DNA of 64,000 nt from Daphnia pulex (Eukaryota > Arthropoda > Branchiopoda > Diplostraca > Daphniidae), in the NCBI RefSeq assembly GCF_021134715.1, contig NC_060021.1, forward strand, positions 1,116,001 to 1,180,000, given 5' to 3'. This document shows positions 12,801-24,200 of this stretch, piece after piece (position 1 is the stretch's first letter; every line of letters begins with the position of its first letter). The position numbers were made by a program, and so were the translations under genes. The notes below the pieces were generated by a model. It saw only the letters and a program-made list of their open reading frames with translations, did not search any database and was not told the origin of the DNA.

Positions 12801-14498
12801 CTAGAGCTAGCTAGAAGAGATGCTATCGATGATAAGCTGCGGCGGCCAGCAGCCGTTCACATTTTTCTTTCTCAGCTTTTTACACAAAGGAGCTGATTGA
12901 TCGTTTGATTTCCATTAAAAGCAGATATATATATAATGTATTATACAATGGCGATGGCTGCCACCGCGCGTAAAAGCATTGCTGCTGCCATTGGAACGTG
13001 TTGGCGGAGAAATCAGATGTTGTTGGACGGGAAGAGTGCCGAACCAGATAACGATGGAACCTCTTTTCTTTATTCTTTATTCTTAGTATATAGCGATGCT
13101 ATTACAGTGTGTGTAACGAAATCAGTTGCTGTTGTAGTAAAAGTCTTCATTTGAGATTATCTTTATTCTATTTCTTTTTCTTTCTCTACTTTAAAAAGTC
13201 TTGATAGATATTTGGGGATGGCCTGGAGGGGAGGTTTATCACGATAATCACCATATTCAATTTAGATTTTTATTTTAAATAAAAAAAGGCGCGACCTGCT
13301 GAATGTGGGAGATGGGAATCTGTTGATTCTTTCTGCTGGGGCGTTGATGATGGAGAACGGATAGAGTCATCATCTTGGCTTCAAATATTCTAAGCCAAGC
13401 CACCACACTAATAGAGCCAAAAGGCTAATATTTCCACCTCTTATTAGAGGCCTAGTCATCAGATGAAAAGGTATGCTAATCAAATAATCTGACAAAAATA
13501 AACCTTTTTCTATCCGGAAACTCTATCGCTTCATCTCTCAAAGCAGCAGCTCAATTTAGTCCTCTCTGCTGTCATATTTCTTTCTATATCTTACAGTTTC
13601 TACCTTTTTGCCAAAAAGGTTAATTAGCAGGTGAGAGGGGGGTAAGGATAGTAGAAGCGGCTTATAACGCCTCCCTTCATATCCTAGCAGCTAAAAAGCC
13701 AAGAAGATGAAATGACGAGGCCTATCTTTCTGAACAATCTCTTGAGCTTCCTACTGGACTTGGTATGTGCGCGTTGGGCTGCTGCTGCTGCTGCTGGACG
13801 ATCGTTAGCGCAGATTATATATTAAAATATATAGCTTACTGTCGACTCTCTCTCTCTCTCGGCTTGATGTCTTTTCAATTCGACTCTCCCATCAGCAATC
13901 TAAGCCAAAAAGTTGCCTGTCGTCAAGTCAAATTGTTTTTTAAAAAATTCCGGAACTAAATAATTTTTATTGTCAGTTTTGACCTCATTTTATTTATTGA
14001 CATGTGGGAAAATAGGATCAAATATGTCAAAAGTAAGTCGATATGGGGCTGGAATTCCTGTCCAATCATCTGATCAAGAAAGGTGTCCGTCGACAAACTA
14101 TTCCGTCGATGCAAATGCTGATGTGTACACGGTCGAAAAACCACATAACATAACACAACTAGCCTCAGCAGCTTATATCCTATACAAACACCAAAGTGTC
14201 AATCCTCTTTCACAGATGAACGCGTATCCGGGACCATATTAAGCTATTACGGAATATAAGGAATGCCACAACTTAACGTCAATAGATCCCCCCAAAAAAA
14301 AACTGTCCAGGTATACGTAAATCAAAATGGGGTCTAAAGTAACTAGATAACCGATGGACCAAAGTGTAATAATCACCCACCGAAAATTTCTAAAACATCA
14401 GCTAATAACGCAGTATATATACATAGGTTCTTATGTACTATCCTTCCCGTGTCGAGTGTAGTACATAATCCTGTCAAAAGTGATGAGCCTACTACTAT
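9837..14498. other. Long non-coding stretch, no gene supported
   Basis: AT-rich DNA with homopolymers and a GCTGCTGCTGCTG run near 13780-13795. Several open frames of 60-90 codons occur, including 13970-14242 on the plus strand, but none has splice logic, a recognisable domain or a partner exon. It may contain downstream regulatory DNA for Rx. Confidence 0.4.
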
Positions 14499-15033
14499 GG
14501 GGCTGTCCATATATTACGTAACGCAATTTTTCACCTTTTTGGACCCCCCCTCCCCCCCTTGTCACGGATCGTAACAAAAAAACAGACACCCCCCCTTCTA
14601 ATTACGTAACAAAAAACAAACCCCCCCCCCCCCAGTGAATTTAAAAATACAAAATACAAAATTTTCTTGATTAAAGCCATGTATTTGATGTTACATGGTA
14701 CAAACTCTTAGATAGGCTCAATAAAGAAGATGAAGGCGATAGCGGAGTAGGCTATCAAACTGAACGAACGAAAAACTTAATTTTCTTCCTCCCAGACACC
14801 CGTGTGTTTATTCGTGGGAAACAAAAAACTAAACAGACGAACCATTTTAGTTACATTTTAGCGTGGGAAATCGATATTTTTGCCACTGTTTTAACTTTTT
14901 TTAATTGAAAAAAATTTTCGGCATTGCTACGTAACGTTTTCAAAACTCCCCCCCTCCCCCCTGTAACATTTCGTAACACTTTTTGCAACCCCCTCCCCCC
15001 CCTCATCGCGTTACGTAATATATGGACAGCCCC
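14499..15033. mobile_element. MITE with 26-bp perfect terminal inverted repeats
   Basis: The left end at 14499 begins GGGGCTGTCCATATATTACG and its exact inverse ends at 15033. The match is perfect for 26 bp and then decays. The flanks are TAT on both sides (14496-14498 and 15034-15036), fitting a 3-bp target duplication. Runs of C and G (CCCCCCCTCCCCCCC type) next to TTACGTAAC strings recur inside both ends. The 535-bp element has no transposase; open frames across it are chance. It is a non-autonomous DNA transposon. The 3-bp duplication and G-rich termini recall PIF/Harbinger elements, but TAT is not the usual TWA target, so I leave the superfamily open. Confidence 0.85.
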
Positions 15034-16777
15034 TATATACCCTGTGCCTGGAATTCTCACCAGCAACAACAACAAGAGCCCCAAACAGTTCAACCAAAGT
15101 GACAAGATCACAAAAGAAGATCACAGCCTATATAGTAGCCATCCCCATCCCCCTATACACACACACATCAAGAATAGATATAGAAAGGAGAGAAAGAAGA
15201 GGGAGCTATATAGTCTCAAAACATGCTGCTGTACAAAACGCTAAGCCGCTTTTCTTCTTTTCAAATTTTTGTGCTGTGGACATTTTATATATATACATTT
15301 GTCAGCCCCCCTTCATCCAGCGCGCGCGTTCCACCCCAAGTGAGAAAAAATAAAAAATGAGCTAATTGGGGTTCCTATTTATTCTTTATTCCCTCCGGCT
15401 GCGCCTGTTGTTATTTTATTTTATTTCTTTTTATTCATCCGCTTCCGGAAAAATAAAAAAAGTTATTTTATTTTTTTGGGGGAATAACTGGTATTATAGG
15501 AATCAGATATCATGATGTAATAATAGATGATGATGGGCGGAGAATAGTTACAATCGATATCACGTGATCGATATTGTACATATTCAAATGGCGTTTTAGC
15601 AGATATATAGACTGGCTGACTGGCGGAAGGGTTTTATTTGATGAGCGGACAGACGCCAGGAAGACATGAATTATATACTAGACTGCTGGTTATATATTTC
15701 TATATACAACAGACGACATGTGTACGTTATATTTGCTCATCATCCATCGTTGATTCGTTTTCGGGAGCCCGGAAGGAAGTACATTCGAAATTATATCGGC
15801 GTCCGTCAATTTCTAACAAGCGCAACGCGATGTTGAGCGATGCAACTGATGAGTTGATGACGTTTAATACATTTACAATTATTCAGCGCTGCGCTGGGCG
15901 TAATTATAAAGCGACTGTACACACACAGAGACGGACCTTATCTTCTTATATTTCTCCGAAATATAAGTCGCCCAATCCTTAATGAAAACCCTGGGGGGAT
16001 CACAGCTCACAAAGAATCGGACAAATAACGTCTGTACAGTGTAGCAGCAAAGAGCTGTTGATCAATTAGAGCCAAGCTAATAATAATAAGAGTTGCATCA
16101 TCAGTTCAAGAGAAATAAAACGACCGTTAGTATACAGCAGCAGACAAGGGAACTATATCATTTCATCATTGCAATTAAGCCAAGAAGATATGCTTTCTTA
16201 TAATTAATGAAACTATAATATCTAGGCTACTCTTATTCCGTCTTATTTGAAAAATAAAAATTGAACAACAGTTTAGAATTTACGGATATGATTTCAGGTT
16301 TATTGAAACTCTCGGTGGTTGGAATGATGTCGATATCATTATATTTACACGAATGTACGGTTATGCAAGAGAAATGATTTCCGGCGAAAAAACTATTATG
16401 ATATATAGGGGGGGGGAGCATATTATAATGTATACGTTCATTTCAAAGAATTACGCAAGCGATTTAGTGTTCAACAATCAGAAAAATTGCACATGAATAT
16501 TATTTATAGAATTTCTATTTAGACCGTACTGTTTTTATTATAACACGGAGGATATCATCACGACTGCGAAAAAATGTTATATAATTAAACAGAAAATTAA
16601 ACCAAAATCAGAATACACAAATTACACACGGAATGGACATAATATACGTGGGCATATAGAAATCAAACGTTTCAAATGATTTCGGCTGACGATTATTTGT
16701 GGAAATAATAATTTTTAAAAAATCAGCCGGGATTGAATTTAAAATAAAATAAAAATTAATTAGATTTAAAAGTTAAA
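15034..16777. other. Rx 3' flank, no gene seen
   Basis: AT-rich DNA directly downstream of the Rx stop codon, including its 3' UTR. I looked for a separate exon encoding an OAR motif (SLRxKAKEH type) on the minus strand and did not find one. A (G)9 run lies near 16410. Confidence 0.4.
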
Positions 16778-19700
16778 CTAAAGCGGTTTGGAATCACCGC
16801 GACGGAATCGCGAGGTTGGAGTGGCAACGATGTCGGGCGAGTCGCGGGAGTTGATGGTCAGTGAGCCGCTGGACGGTGGCGACGGTGTGGCCGTCGGTCG
16901 GTGCTGGACTCCGTGATGGGCCGGCTGAGACTGGACTTGGCCCATCAGAGGCGTTGTGGCCATCATGCTGGGCATGAGGTAAGACGCCGCCGGCGGATAG
17001 GCCGAAGCGGCCGCTGCCGCCGCCGCCGCCTGGTGGTAGGCCATGGCCGCCCCGGAAGTCAACGACAGCCAATGGTCCAGGTGGGCCGGCAGTCCGGCGG
17101 CGGCCGCCGCAGCCGCCGCCACCACCGCCGACCCCCCGCCGTTGTTGTTGTTGTTGTTGTAGCGCGGAGTAGTTGCAGCAGCCGCCGGAATCATGGCCGA
17201 GAATTCCTGCTGGAATTTGCGCAGCTGTTGCGACGCTTCCATCTTCTCCTGGCGACGCCATTTGGCCCGCCGATTTTGAAACCAGACCTTCAAATTCAAA
17301 TCATCAAATCAAAATATTCAATTTCAAATTTCCCGGCTACTTTTTTCTTATCTTATCAATGGCTATAAACTAAGTCGAACATAAGGGGACCGCTGATTGA
17401 TTCGAACTTGGCGCCATGATTGCCAATAGTTTTGAATGGCCGCCAACCCCCCCAGAAAATAAAAAAAAATGAATACAACTTGACTCTTGTACTATTTAAC
17501 ACACTTATATCCGGTATATAACGAAGCAAACTCTTGGGTGGGGCCGGGAATGATGGGATAATGGGAGCAATCAAACGCCCATTGAGCAAGTGCTGGCTTG
17601 ACAGATGGCCGTCGCTTTTTTCTTCCCCCGTACCATTTATAGAGCCAAACTTCTTTTTATACAGAAAACATTAGGGAACAACTTTTTTTGATTTTTTCTT
17701 TTTATCTTTTTCTTCTATTTTTCTGGAGTGTTGAAGGAGGGTATGTATAGTTGCCATAGCTCCCAATTGCGTCCAATTGGCCACTACCAACCAACCGAGA
17801 CCCTTTTTTAGACGATTTCATTATTAGTTTTCGAAGTCTTTTGAAAAGAGAAAAATAATAATAATAAGTACGAAATTGGGTGAAAATCGAGCAGATGATT
17901 ATTGCGCCATCTGGGCTCTTTTCAACGATTGTATTACGTGACGCTAAATTTCATTCTTTTTTTTTCCCTTGTTGTTCGTCCCCACAATTGAAATGATTGA
18001 ATTTGTATGTCTCTTTTGTTGTATTAAACATTTCCTCTGATTTTATTCCCTGGCGTTTGAGAAAGAAATTTAGAAATTCAAAGAATATCTATTTCTACAT
18101 CCTCATGATTCATTCATGTATAAAAATGGTTAAGATGTTGGAAAAAAATTAATTTGCATTTTGACTATAGATGCCTGATATTATATCATATCCAGGCATC
18201 TCGAGTGTATAATCATCTCTCTAAATCGTATCATACCGTCAATTGAAAAACTGTATCGTCTGAGCGGGCTAAATAAATAATAAATCGTCTTTTGTGATTG
18301 AGCCGATCGGAAACTATATAGGCCTACTACACCATTCTCAAATAGAAAAAAAAATCGGAACTCTATTATATTTTAAAGAGGGTGAAATCAACGGTTTAGA
18401 TGTTATTACATGACATATCGTCAGACTATATAGATGGCGCAAATAAAAGGGATCAAAAGGGATATCTCTATATCTACTACAAAACTGCATCTGATGGTCT
18501 ACACACGTTTATATACATGTATATAGTCCCAGCACATCTGATACCGGAGAGCTGTGATTGAGATGAATAGACTACGCGTATAAATACAAAAACCCTCCCT
18601 TCACCCTCCTTAACATTCCCCCCCTCTCTACCGACGCTGCTGGAGCGTGTGTTATTATATAACATACAGCACAGACACAGTCGCCGATCTCTATTGAATA
18701 TGCTGTGCTGATCGTTGACTTGCGCTCGATATATACACACACACAATCGCCGCTGTGTATATTTTATAGACACACACACACAATTCTAGACTAAATAAAT
18801 GTATACACATCGGACTCTCTTTTATCCCCCCTATAGACTTCTGTTTGGAACAGCTTTTATATTTTCTCTCTTTTTCTTTCATCATTTTTCCCTTCGTCGT
18901 CGTTCGATCTTTCTATTTTGATCAAATGTATCGGGCCTCGATTGTTATTAGAGTTTGAATGCGTGCCGTGTGTTATCGGACCACTTAGCCTCGGCTCTAG
19001 ACGGTCGATTAGCCTAATAACTCGTTTGAGCTAGGGCGGGGCCTTATATTCGTTGGCTGTGCTGCTGGCGACATCATCCCATACACACACAGATGATGCT
19101 GCAACATGCAATGGGGGGGGAGCAAACACAAAGGAAAAGCTTTGCTTTTCTTTCTTCTTCTTCTTCTTCTTTGGTTTTTCAACCCAATTTTTACAAAATA
19201 TAATGAGCCCTTGATTCTTTTTAACTTTTAGAAATTCGTTAACTTTGCGCTGATTAATAATAATGTCGTCTACAATTTGGACTGGGCCCGCGCCATCGTT
19301 GAGTCTCATCAAAGAAAATGCGACACAAACGACATCAAAAAGTTGGATGGGCAGGCGCAGAGCAGCATTGAATAAACGAACAGCATTGCGCCCAGCAGCG
19401 CTGCTGCTGCTGGAAATGAAAGCGGAAATTTCCTTTTTCGTGTCCCCGATTTGAGCTCGACAAAATGTATACAACAAGAAAAGAATCTACTAGATCTCGT
19501 CTAAATAACGCAGTTAAATGTTACATGTTATTACAGACAAGAGAGGCCGGGAATAGACGAAGTCAAATCGGATTTCTCTTTTCTCGGCCATTTTGATTGA
19601 TGCTGTTAGATAGAATAGATGCACATATAGCACAGGTCCCCCATTTATTATTTATTCCGGGACCGGATATGAGTTCTAGACACTGTTATCCAGCATATAG

Positions 19701-21252
19701 CAAACCCTCCGTGTACGGATGGATGGACCCAATAAGAGAAAAAAATGAACGAAAATATAACGAAACGAGTGTGCTGGCCTATAAGACAAAAGTGTTGTCG
19801 CACTTGACGTGATTGCGTGTGTACACCAGTCACCAAGGGCCAAATAAAACTAAAAATAGGCAACTCCATTTCATATAATAATACGCCTAATAATAAATAA
19901 TCCAGCCGGTCTATGTATAGTCTAAACTTTGTTGCTGGATTATTATTTATAGTCGAAACATTTTGTAAACTTATTCTAGCTTTTGTCTAGGACATTTAAT
20001 GATTGGACTCTCTCTAATAAGTAGACCCGAATAAATGTATAAGGGAAAAGCGACTTATATGTAACTCTGCGTGTAAAAGGGGGGAATGAAAACAAGATCC
20101 AAAAAGACTTAACAGATGAGCAATTAAAAAGCGGGAAAACCAAATCCGATTTTCGCCGCAGCTAATAAAGTTGAACCGCGTATTCAACTACAAATAATCA
20201 TATCCCGACTTGTGTACATAAGAACTTGAAACCACAAACTTTCCTTTGAAATAATTACCCGCGTGTAGATTTTAAATGTGTAGTAAAACCAGACTTAATT
20301 ATAGGCCCGCGCTTTTATAATTAATTTGAATTTTAATGAAAAATGTAACTCACTTGAACTCGGACTTCCGGCAGATTGACTTTCATGGCCAGCTCCTCGC
20401 GACTGTAGACGTCCGGGTAGTGGGATTTCTCAAAGGCCCGTTCCAGCTCGTGCAGCTGGAACGTCGTGAACGTCGTCCGGTTGCGACGGTGTTTCTTGCT
20501 GTTGCCGCCGCCGCTGCTTCCAGCCCCACCGCCACCTCCTCCGCCGGATCCTTCGCCGCCGTTCATCCCTCCGCCCTTGACGGAAGGCTCATCTTCATCG
20601 CTGCTCAACTCGCCGGCCCGCTGATGACCCAGCAGCGACTCCTGATGCTGGACGTCCGTCTCATGTGGCTGATTGAAGTGATGGTGGTGGTGGTGGTGGT
20701 GATGGGCCTCGGACATTTCACGGAAGAGTTTGGCCTGGTGTCTAGCCCCCGGCCCGTCTTTTTCTGAATTTTAAGAAATCAATTAAATGTAATTCAATTG
20801 AAAATGAATTGAAATTTACCTTTGGGGTGTTGATTGTTGAGTCCCAGAATGGCCTCGATCGTGTACAAATGGCTGACGTGATGATTGAGACTCAATTTGT
20901 TGCCGGTGGAAGTGGCCGGGACTTCGTGTTGATGCTGGGCCGGGACGGCCAGCAGGGCTGGCTTGGCCGGCGACAGGGAATCGGCCACTGTCAGCGGAGG
21001 ATTGACGGGTACTACCGTCGACAGAGCGGCCACCATATCGACGTGTGAGCGACGCTGTTGAGGCCCTTCGTCGGCCGATCCATTCGTCTCGATGTCGACG
21101 CTGCTGCTGTGACTCCGGCAGCTGTCGGCCGACGACCCACTCCTGCTGTTGAGACTCCCGCTACTCTCGTTGCTATTACTATCGTCCAGCATCGAAGTAG
21201 ATCGCCTCTTATTATTCTCCACCGCCTGCTGTGGTTGTTGTTCCGTCATCAT
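16778..21252 (-). CDS. Rx: Retinal homeobox transcription factor (Rx/Rax)
   Basis: Three exons join in frame to 450 residues: 20820-21252, 20354-20763 and 16778-17287. The first ATG is at 21252 (MMTEQQPQQ). An octapeptide (YTIEAILGL, 130-138) is followed by a PRD-class homeodomain at about 236-295: [20 protein letters not shown], then [20 protein letters not shown], then [17 protein letters not shown]. These residues, including Gln50, are diagnostic of Rx. The homeodomain is split after residue 46 by a 3.07-kb intron. Low-complexity tracts include nine His and long Gly runs in exon 2, and poly-Asn and poly-Ala in exon 3. Rx acts in the nucleus in anterior brain and eye patterning in animals. 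The protein ends [11 protein letters not shown] with no visible OAR motif, although Rx orthologs commonly have one. It points away from homeobrain, about 20 kb off. Confidence 0.95.
17288..20353 (-). other. Large Rx intron inside the homeodomain
   Basis: This 3.07-kb intron has donor GTGAGT at 20348-20353 and acceptor TTGAAG at 17288-17293. It interrupts the homeodomain codons between RVQ and VWFQ. It is far longer than the 50-100 bp introns of the flanking genes, so it may hold regulatory DNA. I see CA/TG and TA dinucleotide runs (about 18735-18782) and a TTC repeat near 19150-19170, but no exon. Confidence 0.7.
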
Positions 21253-24200
21253 CTCAACGAATTTCAAATTTCGCGGGTTATTCAAATTTCAAAAAATAAT
21301 AATTTCACACACTCGGCGCCAAACACGAACGAATATAGTCAAAAAATGATGGGCGAACTGTATAATAGGCTTATGGGATAACACTTGATGAAGTTGTTTG
21401 GGAAGAAATCAAACGATCGACGATCGGATGTGACGAGCGTCCAGACTGTTTGATAGTCGCGGTCGTGACTGATTTCCAGTATGTGTGAGCAACAGCAGCA
21501 GCCGAGAGAGAGAAAGAGTCAGCCGCCGTCTATGGGGGAAACGATGTGTGCTCGCGGGTGTACATCAGAGAGCCTGCGGCCCGTTTGGCGGAGAAAAAAG
21601 GAGGGGTATATGTAAGATGGGAAGGGGGGAAAAGAAGAAAAAGAAATCTCATAACATCATCATGCTATATACTATAACGCTCTCTAAGCTGTGTATATGT
21701 ATGTGTATATAAGCTAGATAGGGGAGGTCGGGAGAAAAGTGGGCGGGGTTTGCCTGGGTGGAGCCAGCATGCAGGGCTCCGGCGTCAATCCTGCGGGCTA
21801 TTAGCCTCCCCAACGCCGCAGACCAATGGCAGAGACCCAACTCGGAGGATGACTGGGCGGAGCTTAGCTATAGTTCAGATAGATTCAGATTGCGCCCGGC
21901 ATTATTAGGACAACACGTTATTGCTGGACAATAATATACGCATTGTATATAATAAAATAGCGAATAAATTAATAGATGAAAAGATGATTCGCAAATTGTT
22001 GATAAGGAAAATAAGTTTTGTGAATTTCTTTTTTATATAAAATCTGATGCCGGGTGATCGAACGAAAACATTCAGCGCCGATGGGTGGCAGATCTAGCTA
22101 GAAGAGGAGAGGGAGGTAGCTGATCGCCTGATCTTATATAATAAGCAGACGGAGAAAGAGGAGAGAGAAGAGGAGTAGGCCAAGTGGAGGGAAATTGTCA
22201 ATTTCATCGGGCGTCCCTCAAACGAGTTCATTTGGCTCCGTCGGCGTGTTTTTATTTATATAATAATATAGGAGAGAGCTAGAAAGGGTGGCCAACCACC
22301 CACCCACCACCCACAAAGGTGAATCTAACATTCATCCGCAGATAGATACAGCAGCCAGCAGTCTATATATATAAGGCTTGTCTATATAAATCTCTGATTG
22401 AGTTTGCTATGCCTCCCTCCCCTTCTTCCTTATTCAACTCCCCCCACCCAGTCCCCGTCCAAACTCTTGGATAACTTCGTTACTCCTCATCAGCGCGATG
22501 CAGCACCGGTTAAAAGGGGAGCAAAAAAATAGAAATTATTGATGGAAAAATCAGAGCGAAAAAATAAGCTACTGACGATTAGAGTCTGTCGATAATGATC
22601 GCAACCTCATCATCGTTTTCCCGCCTTCATTTGAATTGCCTATTAATGCGAGGAGAGCAGGAAGACGACCATCATAATTACACATCCAGCATCCAGCTCT
22701 ATAGCGATATGACTCTTTGAACCGAATCTGATCTATTTATTATTGAGCGGGAAGTTTGAAATCTAAACAAAAAGGCAATCGATATTTGCGTTTATTGGCT
22801 GATGTCGACGACGTATGGGATGCGCGTTCTGGTTTGATTTGATTTCTCTTTGGCTGTAGATGTTAATAATATCATCATCCAACATCATCAAACGTTTGGC
22901 CGCTGGCGTTTTCTCTGCTGCTGCAGCCGATTCAATCAGGAAAGAAGAAGAAGAAGCCAATGGCGCTGCTGCTGATGTTATGGCCATATCAACTTGATCT
23001 AGAAATCAGGTCGTCGCCATCAGCAGTCGTCGTCGTCTCTCTCCATCCGATTCAATCAATCTGCGTTTCTCTTAGCCGGAATTTCGGCTCTTAACAGCCG
23101 CGGCCAAGTCGAATGGAAAAACAGCAAATCAGCCGATAATATAACAGCAGCAAAGTGGAGCGGATAGATAGGCTATATAGCAGCCCTGGCGTTGATTTAT
23201 AAATAGCGATTCGATTGACAATATATTGAAAATGCCACCTAGTTAAAACGCCGCGCTAAAAGCTTCTTCCGCTCAAGCTCCGTTCCGCCGAGATTATAAA
23301 ATTGGAGATTTATCGCATTCAAGAATAACTCAGCTCCCAGCAGTGCCCTCGACAACTGTATCTATAATCGAGTCGAACTCTATAAATTTAATTTGATGAG
23401 ACTATATTTTCCCAATTAATCCGATAGTACACATTTTAATTCAAAATTTCATACAAAAAATAATTTTGGGAATTTGAATTTCGCGCCTTTTTTTCAAATT
23501 TCAAATTTTCGGCATTTCACAAGTGAATTTCAATTCAATCCGTTCACCATCATTCTCTGCCTATTCATAATCAATCGATATATAATGGGCCTTCATACAC
23601 AAATCTCGCGGAAAGTGTGAGACGGGCGGTTTTGGGTGCTGGGTGGGGGCCGGCAACGTGAACGCGGCGGCGCTGGTATATACAATAACGTCGCCGATGA
23701 TGCGCCGTGATCGAATCACGGTCCCGCCATCCGATCAAAAGAACTCTATTGTATATATTTTCCTTCGTCACACAGCAAAGGGAAAAAATATAATAATAAA
23801 TAGACAACATTATTAAATAAGGCACCCCCCCCCTTGCTGGGCTATATCGCTTGATGGCGTTTTCTTTTATACATAGCCGTGGGCGTCTGTATATAAATAG
23901 TATATGGCCACGGCCCTATTTTTTTCATACATCTAAATACACAGCATCTAAATGTTGTTTCGTATATAGATCTATAATAGCATGTAGAATATATAGTGAG
24001 CCACACAGTGTGGAGGATCAAAGACATCAAGAGAAAATAGACGATATCAACGATATATGATTGCGTTACAGACAATAACGCGGGTCTGAGCGCGCGTCAA
24101 ACGCCAATCTCTAACGTGCGAGGAGTTTGTCATCGCTCGTCTAATAATAGACCAAACCAACTGCTTTTAGATATTATTCTCCATCTAGACTATCAACCAC

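Noticed and set aside
13970-14242. Plus-strand frame of 90 codons
   Set aside because: No recognisable domain, no splice partners and no promoter; it lies in repeat-prone intergenic DNA.
14851-15244. Frames of 86-106 codons in and beyond the MITE
   Set aside because: They read the inverted-repeat ends and C-rich tracts; not transposase.
16901-17373. Open frames on the plus strand opposite Rx exon 3
   Set aside because: They are antisense shadows of the GC-rich Ala/Asn/Gly tracts and show no domain.
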